DNA of 64,000 bases from Nitrospira sp. Lineage in GTDB: Bacteria > Nitrospirota > Nitrospiria > Nitrospirales > Nitrospiraceae. The translations under genes were made by a program, and so were the position numbers. Of the stretch, positions 43,497 through 55,176 are shown piece by piece. Every line of letters begins with the position of its first letter. Position 1 is the first letter of the stretch. The notes under the pieces are model-generated. The model had not been told where the DNA came from and searched no databases. It saw only the letters and a list, made by a program, of their open reading frames with translations. The stretch lies in contig JARFXP010000002.1 in assembly GCA_029194675.1 (NCBI GenBank), positions 1,178,001 through 1,242,000 on the forward strand, read 5' to 3'.

Positions 43497-45434
43497 TTAC
43501 ATCGCAAAAAGACCGAGTAACACAAGCGCGCCGACAGCAACGGTTGCGGCATACCAGCGGACGTGACCCGTTTGAGTTCGACTCAACGAAACATGGAAGT
43601 ATTCAGCTGCAACAGCTAGTGATTCGTAACCCCGGTCAATGATCTCACCTGATTCACGGGTAAGATGGAGCCACGGCTGTACGATCAGTCCGTCATACAT
43701 TCGATCAAAGCCCCACCCTCCTTGCCACAATATCACCAGCATACGACCCAATGATGTCCCCGCGAGTCGATCAGCGAAGTTGGCTCGTGGAAGGAACAGG
43801 ACTGCTGCCAGCCCGATCCCGAGCAGTGCTGAGAATGTGACGGCGATTTGTTCACGAGCCTCAATCGACTCATCCATCCCTGGTGCTGTCTCAATCGCCG
43901 GCAGGACATGGGACAGGTACCGGCTAAACAGAGGCAGGTCACCAAGCGTGCGAGGTAACTCGAGAAAGCCGACCGTTATAGCGAAGAAAGCCAGCACCAC
44001 CAGAGGAACACGCATCGCAAGACCTGGTTCTCCGCTCGGTGACGTGCGGACCTCTCCAAAAAAGACCCGAAAGATCAACCGGAAACTATAGAGTCCGGTG
44101 AGCAGCGTCCCGAGTAACGCGCCGAACCAGATCCAACGATGGCTCAAGGGTGAGGACCAGGCAGCCCACAAGATCCAGTCCTTGCTGTAAAACCCGGATG
44201 TGATGAAGGGGACACCGGACATCGCGGCGGCCCCGAGAAGGAATGTCCAAAACGTCAACGGCAGCCGGCGCCGGAGACCGCCCATCCGGAAAATGTCCTG
44301 CTCATGTCCGAGGCTGTGGATGACGGATCCAGCCGCTAAGAACAGCAAGGCCTTGAAACAGGAATGGGTCAGAAAGTGAAAAAGAGCGGCAGACCAGGAT
44401 CCGACGCCAAGCGCAAGAAACATATATCCGATCTGGCTCATCGTCGAATAGGCGAGCACCCTTTTGATGTCGCGTTGAACGAGCGCGCTGCAAGCAGCGA
44501 GCAACAAGGTCAGCAGGCCGATCACCGCGACGGCCTCCAGCACCGGCGGCGCGAGCGCAAAGAGTTGATGCATGCGAGCAATGAGGTAGACACCCGCCGT
44601 CACCATCGTTGCCGCATGGATGAGTGCGCTGACCGGAGTGGGACCGGCCATCGCGTCCGGCAACCACACTTGAAGCGGCAGTTGCGCCGACTTCCCGACC
44701 GCCCCGGCCAAAAATAGAACGGTCACGATAATGGCAACGTTCGAGCCCACCGGCCAAGCATCAGCGGCCAAAGTCTGGACCTGTTGTATCGACAAGCTTT
44801 TCAGTTGAGTAAAGAGGATGAATAAGCCGACAGCAAAAGCCGTGTCTCCGATGCGAGTCACGATAAAGGCCTTCTGCGCGGCGGCACCGTATTCCGGTTC
44901 GCGATACCAAAAACCTATCAAGAGGTAGCTGCACAGCCCCACACCTTCCCAGCCGAGGTAGAGCAAAAGCAGATTGTCTGCCAGCACCAACGTCAGCATG
45001 GCCGCCACGAACAGATTCATATAGGCGAAAAACCGCGAGTACCCTTGATGGTCCTCACCCTCCCGCCCCGCCGGCGCCGAGACGCCCGCTTCCCCGGTGC
45101 CGGACATGTATTCGACCGAGTACAGATGGATCAAAAAACCAATACCGGTGACGACCGCCACCATAAGGAGTGAGAGAGCGTCCAGGTACCAAGAGACTCC
45201 GACGGTCATCCCGGAAGTGTCGATCCAATTCCACAGCGTTTGATGGTAGGAAGGAAGATCGGGAAAGCCTCGGAGGAAAGCTGCGCCGACGAGTGCGGTG
45301 ATGAGGGCCGCCGTGCCCACCGAACCGCAGCCGACCCACGTGACCTGTCGACGAGAAAAACGCTCTCCGAACAGGGCTAACACCAGAAAGCCGGCGAGCG
45401 GTAGGGCTGGAATAAGCCAAAGCAGACGAAGCAT
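43497..45434 (-). CDS. nuoL: NADH-quinone oxidoreductase subunit L
   Basis: A 645-residue antiporter-like subunit with the long C-terminal amphipathic helix region of NuoL. The catalytic glutamate is in 'LLYLGWEGVGLCSYLLIGFWY', and lysines in 'GAVGKSAQLPLQVWLPDAM' and the later 'STMSQIGYMFL' block are family-typical. It carries the proton path at the distal end of the membrane arm. It is preceded by nuoK with a 77-base gap. Confidence 0.96.
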   Translation of the reverse strand: MLRLLWLIPALPLAGFLVLALFGERFSRRQVTWVGCGSVGTAALITALVGAAFLRGFPDLPSYHQTLWNWIDTSGMTVGVSWYLDALSLLMVAVVTGIGFLIHLYSVEYMSGTGEAGVSAPAGREGEDHQGYSRFFAYMNLFVAAMLTLVLADNLLLLYLGWEGVGLCSYLLIGFWYREPEYGAAAQKAFIVTRIGDTAFAVGLFILFTQLKSLSIQQVQTLAADAWPVGSNVAIIVTVLFLAGAVGKSAQLPLQVWLPDAMAGPTPVSALIHAATMVTAGVYLIARMHQLFALAPPVLEAVAVIGLLTLLLAACSALVQRDIKRVLAYSTMSQIGYMFLALGVGSWSAALFHFLTHSCFKALLFLAAGSVIHSLGHEQDIFRMGGLRRRLPLTFWTFLLGAAAMSGVPFITSGFYSKDWILWAAWSSPLSHRWIWFGALLGTLLTGLYSFRLIFRVFFGEVRTSPSGEPGLAMRVPLVVLAFFAITVGFLELPRTLGDLPLFSRYLSHVLPAIETAPGMDESIEAREQIAVTFSALLGIGLAAVLFLPRANFADRLAGTSLGRMLVILWQGGWGFDRMYDGLIVQPWLHLTRESGEIIDRGYESLAVAAEYFHVSLSRTQTGHVRWYAATVAVGALVLLGLFAM

Positions 45435-45511
45435 AGTGTTTAGTTATGAATGTTTTGTTTTAAGTTGTCGGGCCAAACTCAAAACCAAAAACTCAACACT
45501 CAAAATTGTTG

Positions 45512-45811
45512 TCACCCTTTCATCTCGCTGAAAGCATCTGCGTCCAATGTCTGGAACCGGTACGACAGCTGGAGCACGATACCGAGTGCCACGGAGACCT
45601 CAGCCGCCGCCAGCGTGAGGATGAACAAAAACATGACCTCGCCGTCTGCCTGTCCCCAGCGAGCTCCCCCGGCAATGAACGCCAGACTTGCTGCGTTCAG
45701 CATGATCTCGAGCGACAGCAACATGTAGAGAATGTTACGTCGACTCAAGAGACCGACCAATCCGAGGCAAAAAAGCATGATGGCCAGCACCAGCGCATGC
45801 GTAGTGAGCAT
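45512..45811 (-). CDS. nuoK: NADH-quinone oxidoreductase subunit K
   Basis: A 99-residue, three-span membrane subunit. The functional glutamate is in '[16 protein letters not shown]'. ATG 45811 overlaps the nuoJ stop by one base (TGATG), supporting it over the alternative TTG at 45814. It lies beside NuoJ and NuoL in the membrane arm and helps transmit the conformational signal. Confidence 0.96.
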   Translation of the reverse strand: MLTTHALVLAIMLFCLGLVGLLSRRNILYMLLSLEIMLNAASLAFIAGGARWGQADGEVMFLFILTLAAAEVSVALGIVLQLSYRFQTLDADAFSEMKG

Positions 45812-46308
45812 CAACGAGACTCCTTCGGCACACGACGACCCAAGTGATAGGCGCCGATCAGACCAGGAAGCAACAGCATCGAAGCTAATTCCACCCCAAT
45901 GACATAGGGCCCATAGAGGATGATGGATACGCCTTTCTCACGGGTTTCCATGAAGTCGATCGGCAGATGATCCCCGGCAGCAATGAGATATCCCACTTCA
46001 CCAAGCAGCACCAGGGCCAGCACACTTGGTCCCACCCATGTTCCCGGCGTGAGCCAGCTCTTTTCCTGCTCGGCAGCGAGCGGCCCTAAGAGCATCACCA
46101 CAAAAATGAAGAGCACCATAATGGCACCGCCGTAAATAATGATTTCCAGCGCTGCGGCAAACTGAGCACCAAGCAAATAGAAGATCAGAGCCAGCGCGAT
46201 CAACGCCACGACCAGATAGAGCAGCGCGTGGACGGCATGCACATGTGTGATGACGCGCACAGTCGCCAGTAAAGTGACGGCGGCAGCGATGTAGAAAAGA
46301 ACTTCCAT
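45811..46308 (-). CDS. nuoJ: NADH-quinone oxidoreductase subunit J
   Basis: A 165-residue, five-span subunit. The typical '[23 protein letters not shown]' and '[19 protein letters not shown]' segments are present. It is coupled to nuoK by overlap. Upstream, a 77-base gap with short repeats separates it from nuoI. Confidence 0.95.
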   Translation of the reverse strand: MEVLFYIAAAVTLLATVRVITHVHAVHALLYLVVALIALALIFYLLGAQFAAALEIIIYGGAIMVLFIFVVMLLGPLAAEQEKSWLTPGTWVGPSVLALVLLGEVGYLIAAGDHLPIDFMETREKGVSIILYGPYVIGVELASMLLLPGLIGAYHLGRRVPKESR

Positions 46309-46320
46309 AGGCTCCCATCA

Positions 46321-46349
46321 GTGCTGGGTGCTGAGTCCTGAGTGCTGAG
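46321..46349. repeat. short tandem-like repeat in nuoI-nuoJ gap
   Basis: Copies of GTGCTGAG-type words are repeated here (GTGCTGGGTGCTGAGTCCTG then AGTGCTGAG). The same word pair appears within the glycosyltransferase gene near 59050-59066, as if the same dispersed repeat entered both places. Confidence 0.55.
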
Positions 46350-46385
46350 TTTTCGGAACCGTGACGGTTCCTGCTCAGCGCTTCT

Positions 46386-46928
46386 TCATGGCATCAAACT
46401 TCTCACATCCACCGGTGAGAGTTCGTTTTCACCTTGGCCCTTGTCTTTATCGCGCACCTTCACGCCAGCGACTCGGTAAAAGTTATAGCCGTGATACTTG
46501 CCGGTGCCGCTGATCAAGAGGTCTTCCTTCTCATAGACCATGTTTAGACGTGCATACTCGCTCTGTTCAAAATCCGGGACGAGCTGGATTGCATAGGTGG
46601 GACAGGCATCTTCACAATATCCACAATAGATGCAGCGCGAAAAATTGATCCGAAAGAATTCCGGGTAGCGGCGCTCATGAGCGGTCGGATCTTCAGCGGC
46701 CTGTAGCGCGATGCAATCAACGGGGCAAGCAACTGCGCAGAGATGGCAGGCGACGCAACGTTCTTCTCCGTCGGGATCTCGGGTCAGTACGATTCGCCCT
46801 CGCCAGCGTGGAGGCAAATAGGGTCGTTCTTCCGGATATTGAACCGTGACAGGTTGTGTAAATGTCCGCTTGAAGACGATCCATAACCCCAGGAGCAGAT
46901 CGCGTATATATCTCCAAGCTTTCATCAT
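46386..46928 (-). CDS. nuoI: NADH-quinone oxidoreductase subunit I
   Basis: A 180-residue ferredoxin-like subunit carrying clusters N6a and N6b. The two 4Fe-4S sets are Cys58-x2-61-x2-64-x3-68 ('[12 protein letters not shown]') and Cys99-x2-102-x2-105-x3-109 ('[12 protein letters not shown]'). An N-terminal helical segment anchors it to the membrane arm. Start at 46928 or the next ATG at 46925. Confidence 0.96.
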   Translation of the reverse strand: MMKAWRYIRDLLLGLWIVFKRTFTQPVTVQYPEERPYLPPRWRGRIVLTRDPDGEERCVACHLCAVACPVDCIALQAAEDPTAHERRYPEFFRINFSRCIYCGYCEDACPTYAIQLVPDFEQSEYARLNMVYEKEDLLISGTGKYHGYNFYRVAGVKVRDKDKGQGENELSPVDVRSLMP

Positions 46929-47007
46929 GAGTAAGGCTGTTCTGAGTGTCTGCTGCCTCGCTCACACAATGTGTGGCCCACACTCACTGCGACACATTGA
47001 TCCCTCT

Positions 47008-47964
47008 TCATCCGGCCTTCCAAAGAACCACGGCTCCTGTAACAAGGAGATTGATCAATGCGAGCGGCATCACGACCTTCCAGCCGAACGACAACAGTTG
47101 ATCAAAACGTACCCGGGGCCAGGTCGCTCGAATGAGGAAGATCAGGACAATGAAGACGGCAGTCTTCAAGAAAAACCACACCACCGACGGCAACCAAGGT
47201 CCGTGCCAGCCGCCGAAGAAGAGGATCACGATCATCGCCGATAGCAGGATGACGCTGAGGTATTCGCCGACAAAAAACATCCCGAATTTCATTCCGCTGT
47301 ACTCCGCATGGTAGCCCGCGACCAGCTCCGCTTCCGCTTCCGGCATGTCGAACGGCGTGCGATGCGCTTCAGCCAGTCCAGCCATAAAAAAACCTAGAAA
47401 ACCAAGAAATTGGGGAACGACAAACCAAAGATGCCGTTGCGCTTCCACAATGTCGCTGAGGTTGAACGACCCTGCCAGGAGCACAGTTCCCATCAACGAC
47501 AGCCCCATAAATACTTCATAGCTCAACAGTTGCGCGATGGCCCGAAGGCTGCCGAGAAACGCGAACTTGCTGTTGGATGCCCACCCTCCGATGATCACGC
47601 TGTAGGCGGCAAGGCTCGACATGGCCAGAAAAAACAGGATGCCCATGTTGAGATCGGCGACCACGAAGCCGGGAGTGATCGGCACGACAGCGAACGACAT
47701 TAATGCGGTGATGACGACGATGGCCGGTGTGAGCACGAAGACCGCCTTATCCGCGAAGGGCGGAATCCAGTCTTCTTTCGTGAACATCTTGATCATATCC
47801 GCGAGTGATTGTAGGAGACCGCCGGGCCCTACACGGTTGGGTCCGTACCGTTCCTGCCAGATTCCCAGCAGTCGACGTTCAACCCAGATCAGCAACCCCG
47901 CCAGCGTGAGAACCCCACCGAGGATGACGACGATCGTCAGCGCGGTGCGGCTCCAATCGATCAC
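47008..47964 (-). CDS. nuoH: NADH-quinone oxidoreductase subunit H
   Basis: A 318-residue, eight-span subunit that joins the peripheral and membrane arms and lines the quinone tunnel. Seen: '[21 protein letters not shown]' in part, '[14 protein letters not shown]', and '[21 protein letters not shown]' in part, all quinone-loop hallmarks. ATG 47964 overlaps the nuoG stop by four bases. Confidence 0.96.
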   Translation of the reverse strand: MIDWSRTALTIVVILGGVLTLAGLLIWVERRLLGIWQERYGPNRVGPGGLLQSLADMIKMFTKEDWIPPFADKAVFVLTPAIVVITALMSFAVVPITPGFVVADLNMGILFFLAMSSLAAYSVIIGGWASNSKFAFLGSLRAIAQLLSYEVFMGLSLMGTVLLAGSFNLSDIVEAQRHLWFVVPQFLGFLGFFMAGLAEAHRTPFDMPEAEAELVAGYHAEYSGMKFGMFFVGEYLSVILLSAMIVILFFGGWHGPWLPSVVWFFLKTAVFIVLIFLIRATWPRVRFDQLLSFGWKVVMPLALINLLVTGAVVLWKAG

Positions 47965-50720
47965 GCGACCCTCCGCTTCCGTCCGGTCTTGATCGCCTCA
48001 GACAGATCGATCCACGCCGGCAATTTCCCCCCAGATACATCAGGTACAAGGGATAGGCCTGCAGTGCCGGCCGGTATCGAAGGGTCGAAGTGCACGGCAA
48101 GGCGATAGGTCGTTCCCTGCAACGCCAATTCAATCGTGATTCTGTCTTCAAGGCTTAGCCGCGCTCCATCTGATGGATGCAAAGCCACGAACGGTTCTGA
48201 AATCCGTTCAGCGATCGCCGGAGATTGATTACTGAGCTCGTCGCTCCCAAAAACCGCTGACAGCGGCAAGAGCAGCCATCGATGCGGGGTAGACTGAAAA
48301 GGACGCGGAATGGCGGTGAACCAAAAGGGCGCCTTCGTCGCCACCGGCTCGATCAGCCGCAGACCTGGCATTTCATCACGCAGCGGACCGCCGACTTCGG
48401 CTTGGTATTTGTTCAAGGCTTGGATGGAATTCCATCCGGGAGCCCAGAATTGTGGAATCAGCGGTGAGGGAACCGGTCCTCGGTACCCTTCCATTGAAAA
48501 GGCCAGCGGAGTATCGGGGTCGGTTGGGGGCGGAGGCTCGTGGACAGTCAGATGGGACAACATAGACGTGCGCCCGCTATACCGATCCGGCTGCCGCGGA
48601 ACTTTTTGGCCCGCTACACGAAAACCGGCGGACGGTGCCACCTCTCCAATCCGTGCCAGCTCAGGAACAGCCGCTGCTGTCGCGGAGACCGCATCGTCGA
48701 GGTTGCGCCAGGTCGCCACTCCGGATACGCCATCGGTCTCCTGTGATGCCGCACGGGCGAGATCTCTCAGCCACCGCCAACTTTCCGTGACGTCACCATC
48801 CGGTACAAACACTTGGTAGAACCGCTGGGCCCGCCCTTCTTGATTCACGAGTGTTCCATCGGATTCCGAGTATGTGGCAGCCGGCAGCAGCACATCGGCA
48901 TGCTCCGTCGTGCAATGCTCGAGGGAATCGATCACAATGACTGTTTTTGCGGCATCAAAGAAGGCATCGACTTTTGCCTGCTCCGTGCGTCGGTACAGGT
49001 CGTTCTCCAGCACGATGACCGTATCGGCCTTTCCCTGACTGATCGAGTCGAACGCTCCATTCAAACTTTCGCCGCCCAGCAACACGAGACCTAAGCTATT
49101 ACAATCCGGGAGAACGAAACTGAGACGCGGCTGCTTTCCTCTCTGGTGCAAGGCCCACGCGACATTGGCAGCAGCTTCGATCGTCGCGTGGGAGCCGCTT
49201 CCCGTGCCGGCGATGATCAGCGGCCGCTTCGCGTGGGTCAGTGCGTCGGCGATGCGCTGAGCGAGGTCGCGCACCTCGTTGGTGAGATCCTGAACGGACG
49301 GCGCATCATTTCCGATTGTTCCAGCGACGGCGAATCCTAGTCGTGCGATGTTGTCTGGTGCGCCGAAATAAGTTTCCGTCGCATAATCATGGAACCAGGT
49401 GCGCCGATAGCCGGCCACGAACAGAGGACCTCGCCTGTCTTGCATAGCGTTACGCACCGCCGCCTCGTCCCATCGAGGTATTTTCAGTTCATCGACTCGT
49501 TCCATCGGTTGTTGTCGGACTGACTGCAGAAGGGCGAGCGCCAATCGGGGCGCGTCGTTCAAGAGGTCTTCGCCAAGGACGAGGACTGCGTCTGATTGTT
49601 CTGCTTCGTGAATGGAAGCGGAGGGCACCGGTCCCGTCCGAAGAATGGTGAGAATGGTGGAAAGGAGCTTGTGTTCGCGCTCATCAATCCCAAGAAAAAA
49701 CTGATGCGGCCCGACCAATGAACGAAGCGCCACATTGGCCTCTAGCGAGGCACGAGGCGAGCCGATTCCAACGGTCCCGCGAGCGCGTCGTAAGCGGTCC
49801 GCTGCGACCCCGAGGATTTGCGGCACTCCTTCCGGCTTTGCCGGCTTGGTGCGGTCGAGTTCCGGCCGCGACAGGGCTCGCTTGATCCGGTTGTCACTGT
49901 TGACATACCCGTAGCCGAATCGGCCTCGATCGCAAAGAAAGTACCCGTTTACTTGACTGTTAAACCGATTCATGACCCGACGCAGAATGCCGTAGCGTTC
50001 ACTCGCAGTGGTGTTGCAGCCAAGGCTGCAATGAGGGCAGATCGATTGGGCTGATTGGAGGTCCCACTTCCTCGTATAGTGATGGAACAAGGTTTTGTCG
50101 GTGAAGACTCCGGTAGGACAGACCTCCACGAGATTCCCGCTGAATTCATTCTCCAACGTCCCGTCCCGTTCCCTGCCGAAGTAGAGTGCGTCATGCGCAC
50201 CGAAGACATTGAGGTCTCGCCCGCCCGCGTGGTCTCGGTAGAATCGTACGCAGCGGTAGCATTGGATGCACCGGTTCATCTCGTGCCTAATGAAAGGGCC
50301 GAGATCCTGATTACGATGAGTCCGTTTAGGAAACCGGTAGCGACGGTAAACATGCCCTGTCATGACCGTCATGTCTTGCAGATGACACTCCCCTCCTTCG
50401 TCACACACCGGGCAGTCGTGGGGATGATTCACCATGAGCAACTCAATGACCGAAGCGCGAAAGGCTTTCGCTTCGGGATCGTCGATCGAAACACGAGTGC
50501 CGTCGGAAGCCGGAGTCATGCAGGCCATCACCAGCTGTCCGCAGCGATCCTGTTCGTCTTTGAACTGTTTGACGGCGCACTGACGGCAGGCACCGACTGA
50601 TCCCATCGCCGGGTGCCAGCAAAAGTACGGCAGGTTCAGCCCGATTCCGAGGCAGGCGGCGAGCAAATTTTGCCGTTCATCGACCCTGTAGGCCCGGTTA
50701 TCGACAATGATGGAAGCCAT
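47961..50720 (-). CDS. nuoG: NADH-quinone oxidoreductase subunit G
   Basis: A 919-residue iron-sulphur subunit. 2Fe-2S N1b: Cys34, Cys45, Cys48 and Cys66. His-ligated N5: His98 or His100 with Cys102, Cys105 and Cys111. N4: Cys150, Cys153, Cys156 with Cys200. A further set, Cys227, Cys230, Cys234 and Cys262, provides cluster N7, which some lineages lack. The remaining 650 residues form the molybdopterin-oxidoreductase-like domain. Start ATG 50720 lies four bases after the nuoF stop. Confidence 0.95.
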   Translation of the reverse strand: MASIIVDNRAYRVDERQNLLAACLGIGLNLPYFCWHPAMGSVGACRQCAVKQFKDEQDRCGQLVMACMTPASDGTRVSIDDPEAKAFRASVIELLMVNHPHDCPVCDEGGECHLQDMTVMTGHVYRRYRFPKRTHRNQDLGPFIRHEMNRCIQCYRCVRFYRDHAGGRDLNVFGAHDALYFGRERDGTLENEFSGNLVEVCPTGVFTDKTLFHHYTRKWDLQSAQSICPHCSLGCNTTASERYGILRRVMNRFNSQVNGYFLCDRGRFGYGYVNSDNRIKRALSRPELDRTKPAKPEGVPQILGVAADRLRRARGTVGIGSPRASLEANVALRSLVGPHQFFLGIDEREHKLLSTILTILRTGPVPSASIHEAEQSDAVLVLGEDLLNDAPRLALALLQSVRQQPMERVDELKIPRWDEAAVRNAMQDRRGPLFVAGYRRTWFHDYATETYFGAPDNIARLGFAVAGTIGNDAPSVQDLTNEVRDLAQRIADALTHAKRPLIIAGTGSGSHATIEAAANVAWALHQRGKQPRLSFVLPDCNSLGLVLLGGESLNGAFDSISQGKADTVIVLENDLYRRTEQAKVDAFFDAAKTVIVIDSLEHCTTEHADVLLPAATYSESDGTLVNQEGRAQRFYQVFVPDGDVTESWRWLRDLARAASQETDGVSGVATWRNLDDAVSATAAAVPELARIGEVAPSAGFRVAGQKVPRQPDRYSGRTSMLSHLTVHEPPPPTDPDTPLAFSMEGYRGPVPSPLIPQFWAPGWNSIQALNKYQAEVGGPLRDEMPGLRLIEPVATKAPFWFTAIPRPFQSTPHRWLLLPLSAVFGSDELSNQSPAIAERISEPFVALHPSDGARLSLEDRITIELALQGTTYRLAVHFDPSIPAGTAGLSLVPDVSGGKLPAWIDLSEAIKTGRKRRVA

Positions 50721-50724
50721 ACAA

Positions 50725-52029
50725 TTAGACCAGGACCCTCAGTTGCGTGGGCTTGTTACTCCAGGGACATCGCCCCAAGCTGATATGCCGTTCGAAGTCG
50801 TCGCGAAAGTATTTCAATGCCGATTGCAACGGGGCCATCGCACCGGGCGCGAGAGCACAGAATGTATGACCGGGACCGAGCACCTTGGCATGCATCTCCA
50901 GCAGCGCCAGATCATCATCGGTGGCGAGTCCTTCCTCGAAGGACTCAAGTATCCGCGCCACCCACGGCAATCCTTCCCGGCAAGGCGTACACCACCCGCA
51001 GGATTCACGAGCAAAAAACTTTTCTAAATTCAGCACGAACCCCACTGGGCAGGTTTGGTCGTCAAGCACGATCATGGTGCCGGTTCCGAGGCGGCCGACC
51101 TGGGGCGGGATCGAAGAATAGTCCATGGGGAGATCGAGGTGTTCCTGGGTCAGAAATGCCGTGGAAGCGCCGCCGGGTAACAAGCCCCGGAAGCTCACCC
51201 CATTGAACATCCCGCCGGCGTGCTGTTCCAATAACTCACGTGCCGTCGTGCCGAGCGGCAATTCCCACCATCCAGGATGCGTGACGCGACCGCTTATCCC
51301 GTAGATTTTTGTGCCGCCGTCCTTACTACGGCTCAAACCGTGATACCAAGCAGAGCCATGGTTCACGATCTGAGGAAGGTTGTATAACGTCTCGACGTTC
51401 TGCACGATCGTCGGTTGCCCCCACAAGCCGACTGTCTGTGGATATGGAGGTTTCGCTCGAGGAATCGCTCGTTTGCCTTCCAGCGCATTGAGCAGCGCCG
51501 TTTCCTCTCCACAGATGTAACGGCCCGCGCTGGCATGGAGATGGAGGTCAAAGCAAAATGTTGTCCCAGGAAGAGGCTTGCCGAGATACCCTTCCGCATA
51601 GGCCTCCGCAATGGCTTGGGTCAGTCGCTCTGCAGACCGATGATATTCCCCGCGCAGAAAAATGAAGCCGACCTCCGCTTCTAAAGCATAGCCGGCGATG
51701 ATCATGCTTTCCACGAGGCCATGAGGCTCACCCTCCAAGAGGACACGATCCTTAAACGTGCCCGGTTCCATTTCGTCGGCATTCGCGACGATATACTTCG
51801 GTTTCGGCGCATCGGACCCCATCGGCACGAAGCTCCACTTACTGGCGGTTGGAAACCCAGCCCCACCCCTGCCCCGCAGTCCTGCTTCGGCGACGAGCCG
51901 TTGCAAATCTTGAGGCGCGATCCCCGCGGCGAGCGTGTGTAGGCTGCGATACCCACCGGCTTTGACGTATTCCCCCAGCAATCGCGGGGTGCCGTCTGGA
52001 TGGATGTACTGAGTGAGTGGACGTTCCAT
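50725..52029 (-). CDS. nuoF: NADH-quinone oxidoreductase subunit F
   Basis: A 434-residue NADH- and FMN-binding subunit. The glycine-rich NADH/FMN region is 'LRGRGGAGFPTASKWSF', and the 4Fe-4S N3 ligands are in 'SCGWCTPCREG' with the fourth cysteine in 'GHTFCALAPGAM'. It accepts hydride from NADH in the peripheral arm. An 88-base gap separates it from nuoE. Confidence 0.96.
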   Translation of the reverse strand: MERPLTQYIHPDGTPRLLGEYVKAGGYRSLHTLAAGIAPQDLQRLVAEAGLRGRGGAGFPTASKWSFVPMGSDAPKPKYIVANADEMEPGTFKDRVLLEGEPHGLVESMIIAGYALEAEVGFIFLRGEYHRSAERLTQAIAEAYAEGYLGKPLPGTTFCFDLHLHASAGRYICGEETALLNALEGKRAIPRAKPPYPQTVGLWGQPTIVQNVETLYNLPQIVNHGSAWYHGLSRSKDGGTKIYGISGRVTHPGWWELPLGTTARELLEQHAGGMFNGVSFRGLLPGGASTAFLTQEHLDLPMDYSSIPPQVGRLGTGTMIVLDDQTCPVGFVLNLEKFFARESCGWCTPCREGLPWVARILESFEEGLATDDDLALLEMHAKVLGPGHTFCALAPGAMAPLQSALKYFRDDFERHISLGRCPWSNKPTQLRVLV

Positions 52030-52117
52030 GTTGATTAGCGTGAGGTCCTGAGTTCGTCGTCTTGGGTTTTTCTAAGCGAAAACTAAGAACCAACAGCTCA
52101 TAATTTGCCACCTGACT

Positions 52118-52582
52118 CTATTCGTACTTCTCCACGATGGTTTCAACTTTCTCGGGCGTGACGTTGCCGTACAGATCCTGATCGATCATCATTGCCGGCG
52201 CCCGTTCGCAATGTCCCAAACACGCGATCGGCAGGAATGTCAGGCGCCCGTCGCGCGTCGTCTGCCCCAGTTCGATTTCATAGCTTTTCTGGATCTGAGC
52301 GCGAACCTGTTCGTACCCCATGATCCAACAACTGATACTGTCGCAAATGAAGGCCATATGCCGACCGACGGGTTTGCGAAAGATGAGGTTGTAGAACGTC
52401 GCGATGCTGTCGACGTCCTCGCCCGTCATACCGAGGAATTGCGCAATGTCGAGGAGCGAATCATCCGAGATCCACCTACGTCGCCGCTGTACGATGAGCA
52501 GGGCGTCGATGGCGCCCGCCCGTTTGTCGGGGTAGTGTTTCAGTGCCTCTTCAAGCTCGCGGCGTTCAGTGTCGGTCAGCAT
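52118..52582 (-). CDS. nuoE: NADH-quinone oxidoreductase subunit E
   Basis: A 154-residue thioredoxin-like 2Fe-2S subunit. The four ligands are Cys80, Cys85, Cys121 and Cys125 ('FICDSISCW' and 'ACLGHCERAP'), holding cluster N1a. It partners NuoF in the NADH dehydrogenase module. Confidence 0.95.
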   Translation of the reverse strand: MLTDTERRELEEALKHYPDKRAGAIDALLIVQRRRRWISDDSLLDIAQFLGMTGEDVDSIATFYNLIFRKPVGRHMAFICDSISCWIMGYEQVRAQIQKSYEIELGQTTRDGRLTFLPIACLGHCERAPAMMIDQDLYGNVTPEKVETIVEKYE

Positions 52583-52598
52583 AAAATTGGTCGATCTC

Positions 52599-52671
52599 GT
52601 CTATTTCGTCTGTCTGGTCTATCTTGTGGTTCGGACGAGACAGACCAGACGACCAGACAGACAAGATAGAC
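52599..52671. repeat. 21-bp inverted repeat between nuoCD and nuoE
   Basis: Left arm 52599-52619 and right arm 52651-52671 are inverted copies of each other over 21 bases with two mismatches, separated by 31 bases that contain further GACCAGACAGAC-type words. In the transcript it would form a strong hairpin just after the nuoCD stop. It could protect or attenuate the mRNA. Confidence 0.75.
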
Positions 52672-52675
52672 ATTT

Positions 52676-54472
52676 TCACCGATCCACATCCGACAACACG
52701 TAATCCATACTTCCGAGCACGGCTAAGAGGTCCGACAACAGTTCGCCACGCGCGATGAGCGGCACCATCTGAATGTGTGCGAACGAGGGGGTGCGGATTC
52801 TCGTTCGGTACGAGACCTGAGCCCCATCACTCGTCAAGTAATAACTGGTCTGGCCTTTTGACGATTCCGTGGGAACTTCCGCCTCGCCGGGTGGGAGCAC
52901 CGGCCCCCAACTCACCCCTAAAAAATGATGGATGAGCATTTCGATATCGTGCATCGTGCGCTCCTTCAGCGGCGGGGTCGCGAGCGGATCGAGTGACTTA
53001 TAGGAACCGGTCGGCATGGAGTCGAGGCACTGGCGAATAATCCGCAGCGACTGGCGCATCTCCAAGACGTGCACCACCGCTCGATCGTAACAATCCCCGT
53101 TTGAAGCGACCGGGACTTCAAAGTCGAACTGATCATAGCCGGAGTAAGGACGAACCTTGCGCAAATCCCAAGGCAAGCCGCAAGCACGCAACATCGGACC
53201 GGTGGCGCCCCAGGCGATGGCGTCTTCGAGTGAAAACGCACCGATCCCGACGGTCCGCTCTTTGAAAATCGGGTTGTCCATCACGAGGCGTTCGTACTGA
53301 TCGAGTCGGCTTGGAAACCATTCGACGAACTGATGAACCAGTTTGTCCCACCCAATCGGGAGATCCTGCGCGACTCCGCCGATGCGGAACCAGTTCGGAT
53401 GCATACGGCCACCGCAAATCGCTTCTGTGATCGCATGGATTCGCTCCCGATCGTTGAACATATAAAAGACCGGAGACAAGGCGCCGACATCCTGCGCAAA
53501 GGTGCCGTACCAGACGAGATGGCTGGCGAGCCGATAGAATTCGGACATCATGACGCGGATGGTTTGTGCTCGTGTCGGCACTTCAATGCCAGCCAGCCGT
53601 TCGACCGAGAGGCAGTACGGCATCTCGTTCAGCACGCCCTGGAGGTAGTCCACACGGTCGGTATAGGGAATGAACGTATGCCACGTCTGCCGTTCGGCGA
53701 TTTTTTCCTGGGCTCGATGGTGGAACCCGATATCAGGCACGATGTTGATGATTTCTTCACCCGCGAGCTGTGTCACGAGCCGGAGGACGCCGTGTGTGCC
53801 GGTATGGGCAGGGCCGAGATTGATGAACATATAGTCGAAGTCCGGGTCGTGATGTGTGCGGGACAAGCCCCACTCCTCGGGCTTGAATTGCAGCGCTTCC
53901 TGCGTCATGACGAGCTTCTCCGGCGGAAATTGGAACCGACCCATCTCTGTCCCACGCGCGGGATGATCCTTGCGAAGCGGATGACCCTCCCACCAGGGAG
54001 GCATGAGGAGACGCCGGAGAAATGGGTGACCATCGAATTGAATGCCGAACATGTCGTAGATCTCTCGCTCGTACCAATCGGCGTTGGGCCACAGATCGAC
54101 GATCGACGGGAGTGAAAGGGTCTCACCGTTGAGCGGCACTTTGATGCGGATCGATTGGTTCCGATCAAATGAAAAGAGGTGATAGAAGACGGTAAAGACA
54201 CTGATCGGCAATCCTTCATGGTGCCGACGTAGCCGTTCATCCGTCGCACTCAAGTCGAACAGCATGGAAAAAGGACGAGGAATTTCAGATTTTAGATAGC
54301 GGAGCGTCTCAGGCAGACGGTTCTTCTCGATCCAAATCGTCGGAATCTCGTCCTTTGTGTGTTGCACTGCTGTCAGAAATCCTTCCGAACCGAAGCGACC
54401 TTCAAGCTCCGCCACCACTCCGGTCCGTTCACCCGTCGAAATATCTTTCATGGCTGACGATCGTGGGGTCAT
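52676..54472 (-). CDS. nuoCD: fused NADH-quinone oxidoreductase subunits C and D
   Basis: A 598-residue fusion. Residues 1-190 are NuoC-like ('[30 protein letters not shown]' in part: '[16 protein letters not shown]' and '[11 protein letters not shown]'); residues 205-598 are NuoD-like, with the quinone-site histidine block '[14 protein letters not shown]' and '[20 protein letters not shown]' in part. This NuoCD fusion is common in several lineages, including E. coli. The start overlaps the nuoB stop by four bases. Confidence 0.95.
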   Translation of the reverse strand: MTPRSSAMKDISTGERTGVVAELEGRFGSEGFLTAVQHTKDEIPTIWIEKNRLPETLRYLKSEIPRPFSMLFDLSATDERLRRHHEGLPISVFTVFYHLFSFDRNQSIRIKVPLNGETLSLPSIVDLWPNADWYEREIYDMFGIQFDGHPFLRRLLMPPWWEGHPLRKDHPARGTEMGRFQFPPEKLVMTQEALQFKPEEWGLSRTHHDPDFDYMFINLGPAHTGTHGVLRLVTQLAGEEIINIVPDIGFHHRAQEKIAERQTWHTFIPYTDRVDYLQGVLNEMPYCLSVERLAGIEVPTRAQTIRVMMSEFYRLASHLVWYGTFAQDVGALSPVFYMFNDRERIHAITEAICGGRMHPNWFRIGGVAQDLPIGWDKLVHQFVEWFPSRLDQYERLVMDNPIFKERTVGIGAFSLEDAIAWGATGPMLRACGLPWDLRKVRPYSGYDQFDFEVPVASNGDCYDRAVVHVLEMRQSLRIIRQCLDSMPTGSYKSLDPLATPPLKERTMHDIEMLIHHFLGVSWGPVLPPGEAEVPTESSKGQTSYYLTSDGAQVSYRTRIRTPSFAHIQMVPLIARGELLSDLLAVLGSMDYVLSDVDR

Positions 54473-55176
54473 GATTTCGGATTCGAAGGGTCGACTGATT
54501 GTCCTGCAAAGTGAGGGGACAGCAGATCGGTCCGAGGTAACACATCGATGGCAGGATATTCTCGCTGACGAGTCCGCTCCTCTCGTTTCTCATCCCGCAT
54601 CGATGGCATAATGGGTTTCTGGACCTCTTGCGGACCGAACCACCAGCTCAACGGCCGGCGCTCCGATGCGACCTTGTTCTGTAGGAGCAGAAGGCATTCC
54701 ATAAAGGCATGCGGTGACGGAGGGCACCCTGGCATATAGACGTCCACCGGCAGGAATTTGTCGACACCCTGTACGACTGAGTAGGCGTCGAACATGCCTC
54801 CAGAATTTGCACAGGATCCCATCGAGATCACCCAACGCGGCTCCATCATCTGTTCGTACAGCTGCTTGATGACCGGAGCGACCTTCATGAACACCGTTCC
54901 AGACACGACCAACACGTCGGCCTGGCGTGGCGATCCTCGTACAACTTCTGCGCCAAACCGGGCAACGTCGTATACGCTGGTCAGACTCGTGGCCATTTCG
55001 ACGAAACAGCAAGATAGGCCGAAGTTCAACGGCCAGAGTGAATTCGTTCGTCCCCATGCCAGTAGATCTTGAAGTCTGGCGAAGAGGACAGACTGACCGA
55101 CAACGGAAGTCAACGAGCCGTCGCCGCCGTCTTTCGTGCGCACACCCTCAAGCCTTCCATTACGCCACCCTGTCAT
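54469..55176 (-). CDS. nuoB: NADH-quinone oxidoreductase subunit B
   Basis: A 235-residue subunit carrying cluster N2, the last in the chain. Ligands: Cys56 and Cys57 ('GLSCCFVEM'), Cys122 ('[10 protein letters not shown]') and Cys151 ('MPGCPPSPH'). It has an extra C-terminal tail of about 50 charged residues beyond the usual fold. It overlaps nuoA by 17 bases. Confidence 0.95.
   Translation of the reverse strand: MTGWRNGRLEGVRTKDGGDGSLTSVVGQSVLFARLQDLLAWGRTNSLWPLNFGLSCCFVEMATSLTSVYDVARFGAEVVRGSPRQADVLVVSGTVFMKVAPVIKQLYEQMMEPRWVISMGSCANSGGMFDAYSVVQGVDKFLPVDVYMPGCPPSPHAFMECLLLLQNKVASERRPLSWWFGPQEVQKPIMPSMRDEKREERTRQREYPAIDVLPRTDLLSPHFAGQSVDPSNPKS

Noticed and set aside
52676-54472. nuoCD fusion as an oddity
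   Set aside because: NuoC-NuoD fusion is well known in several phyla.
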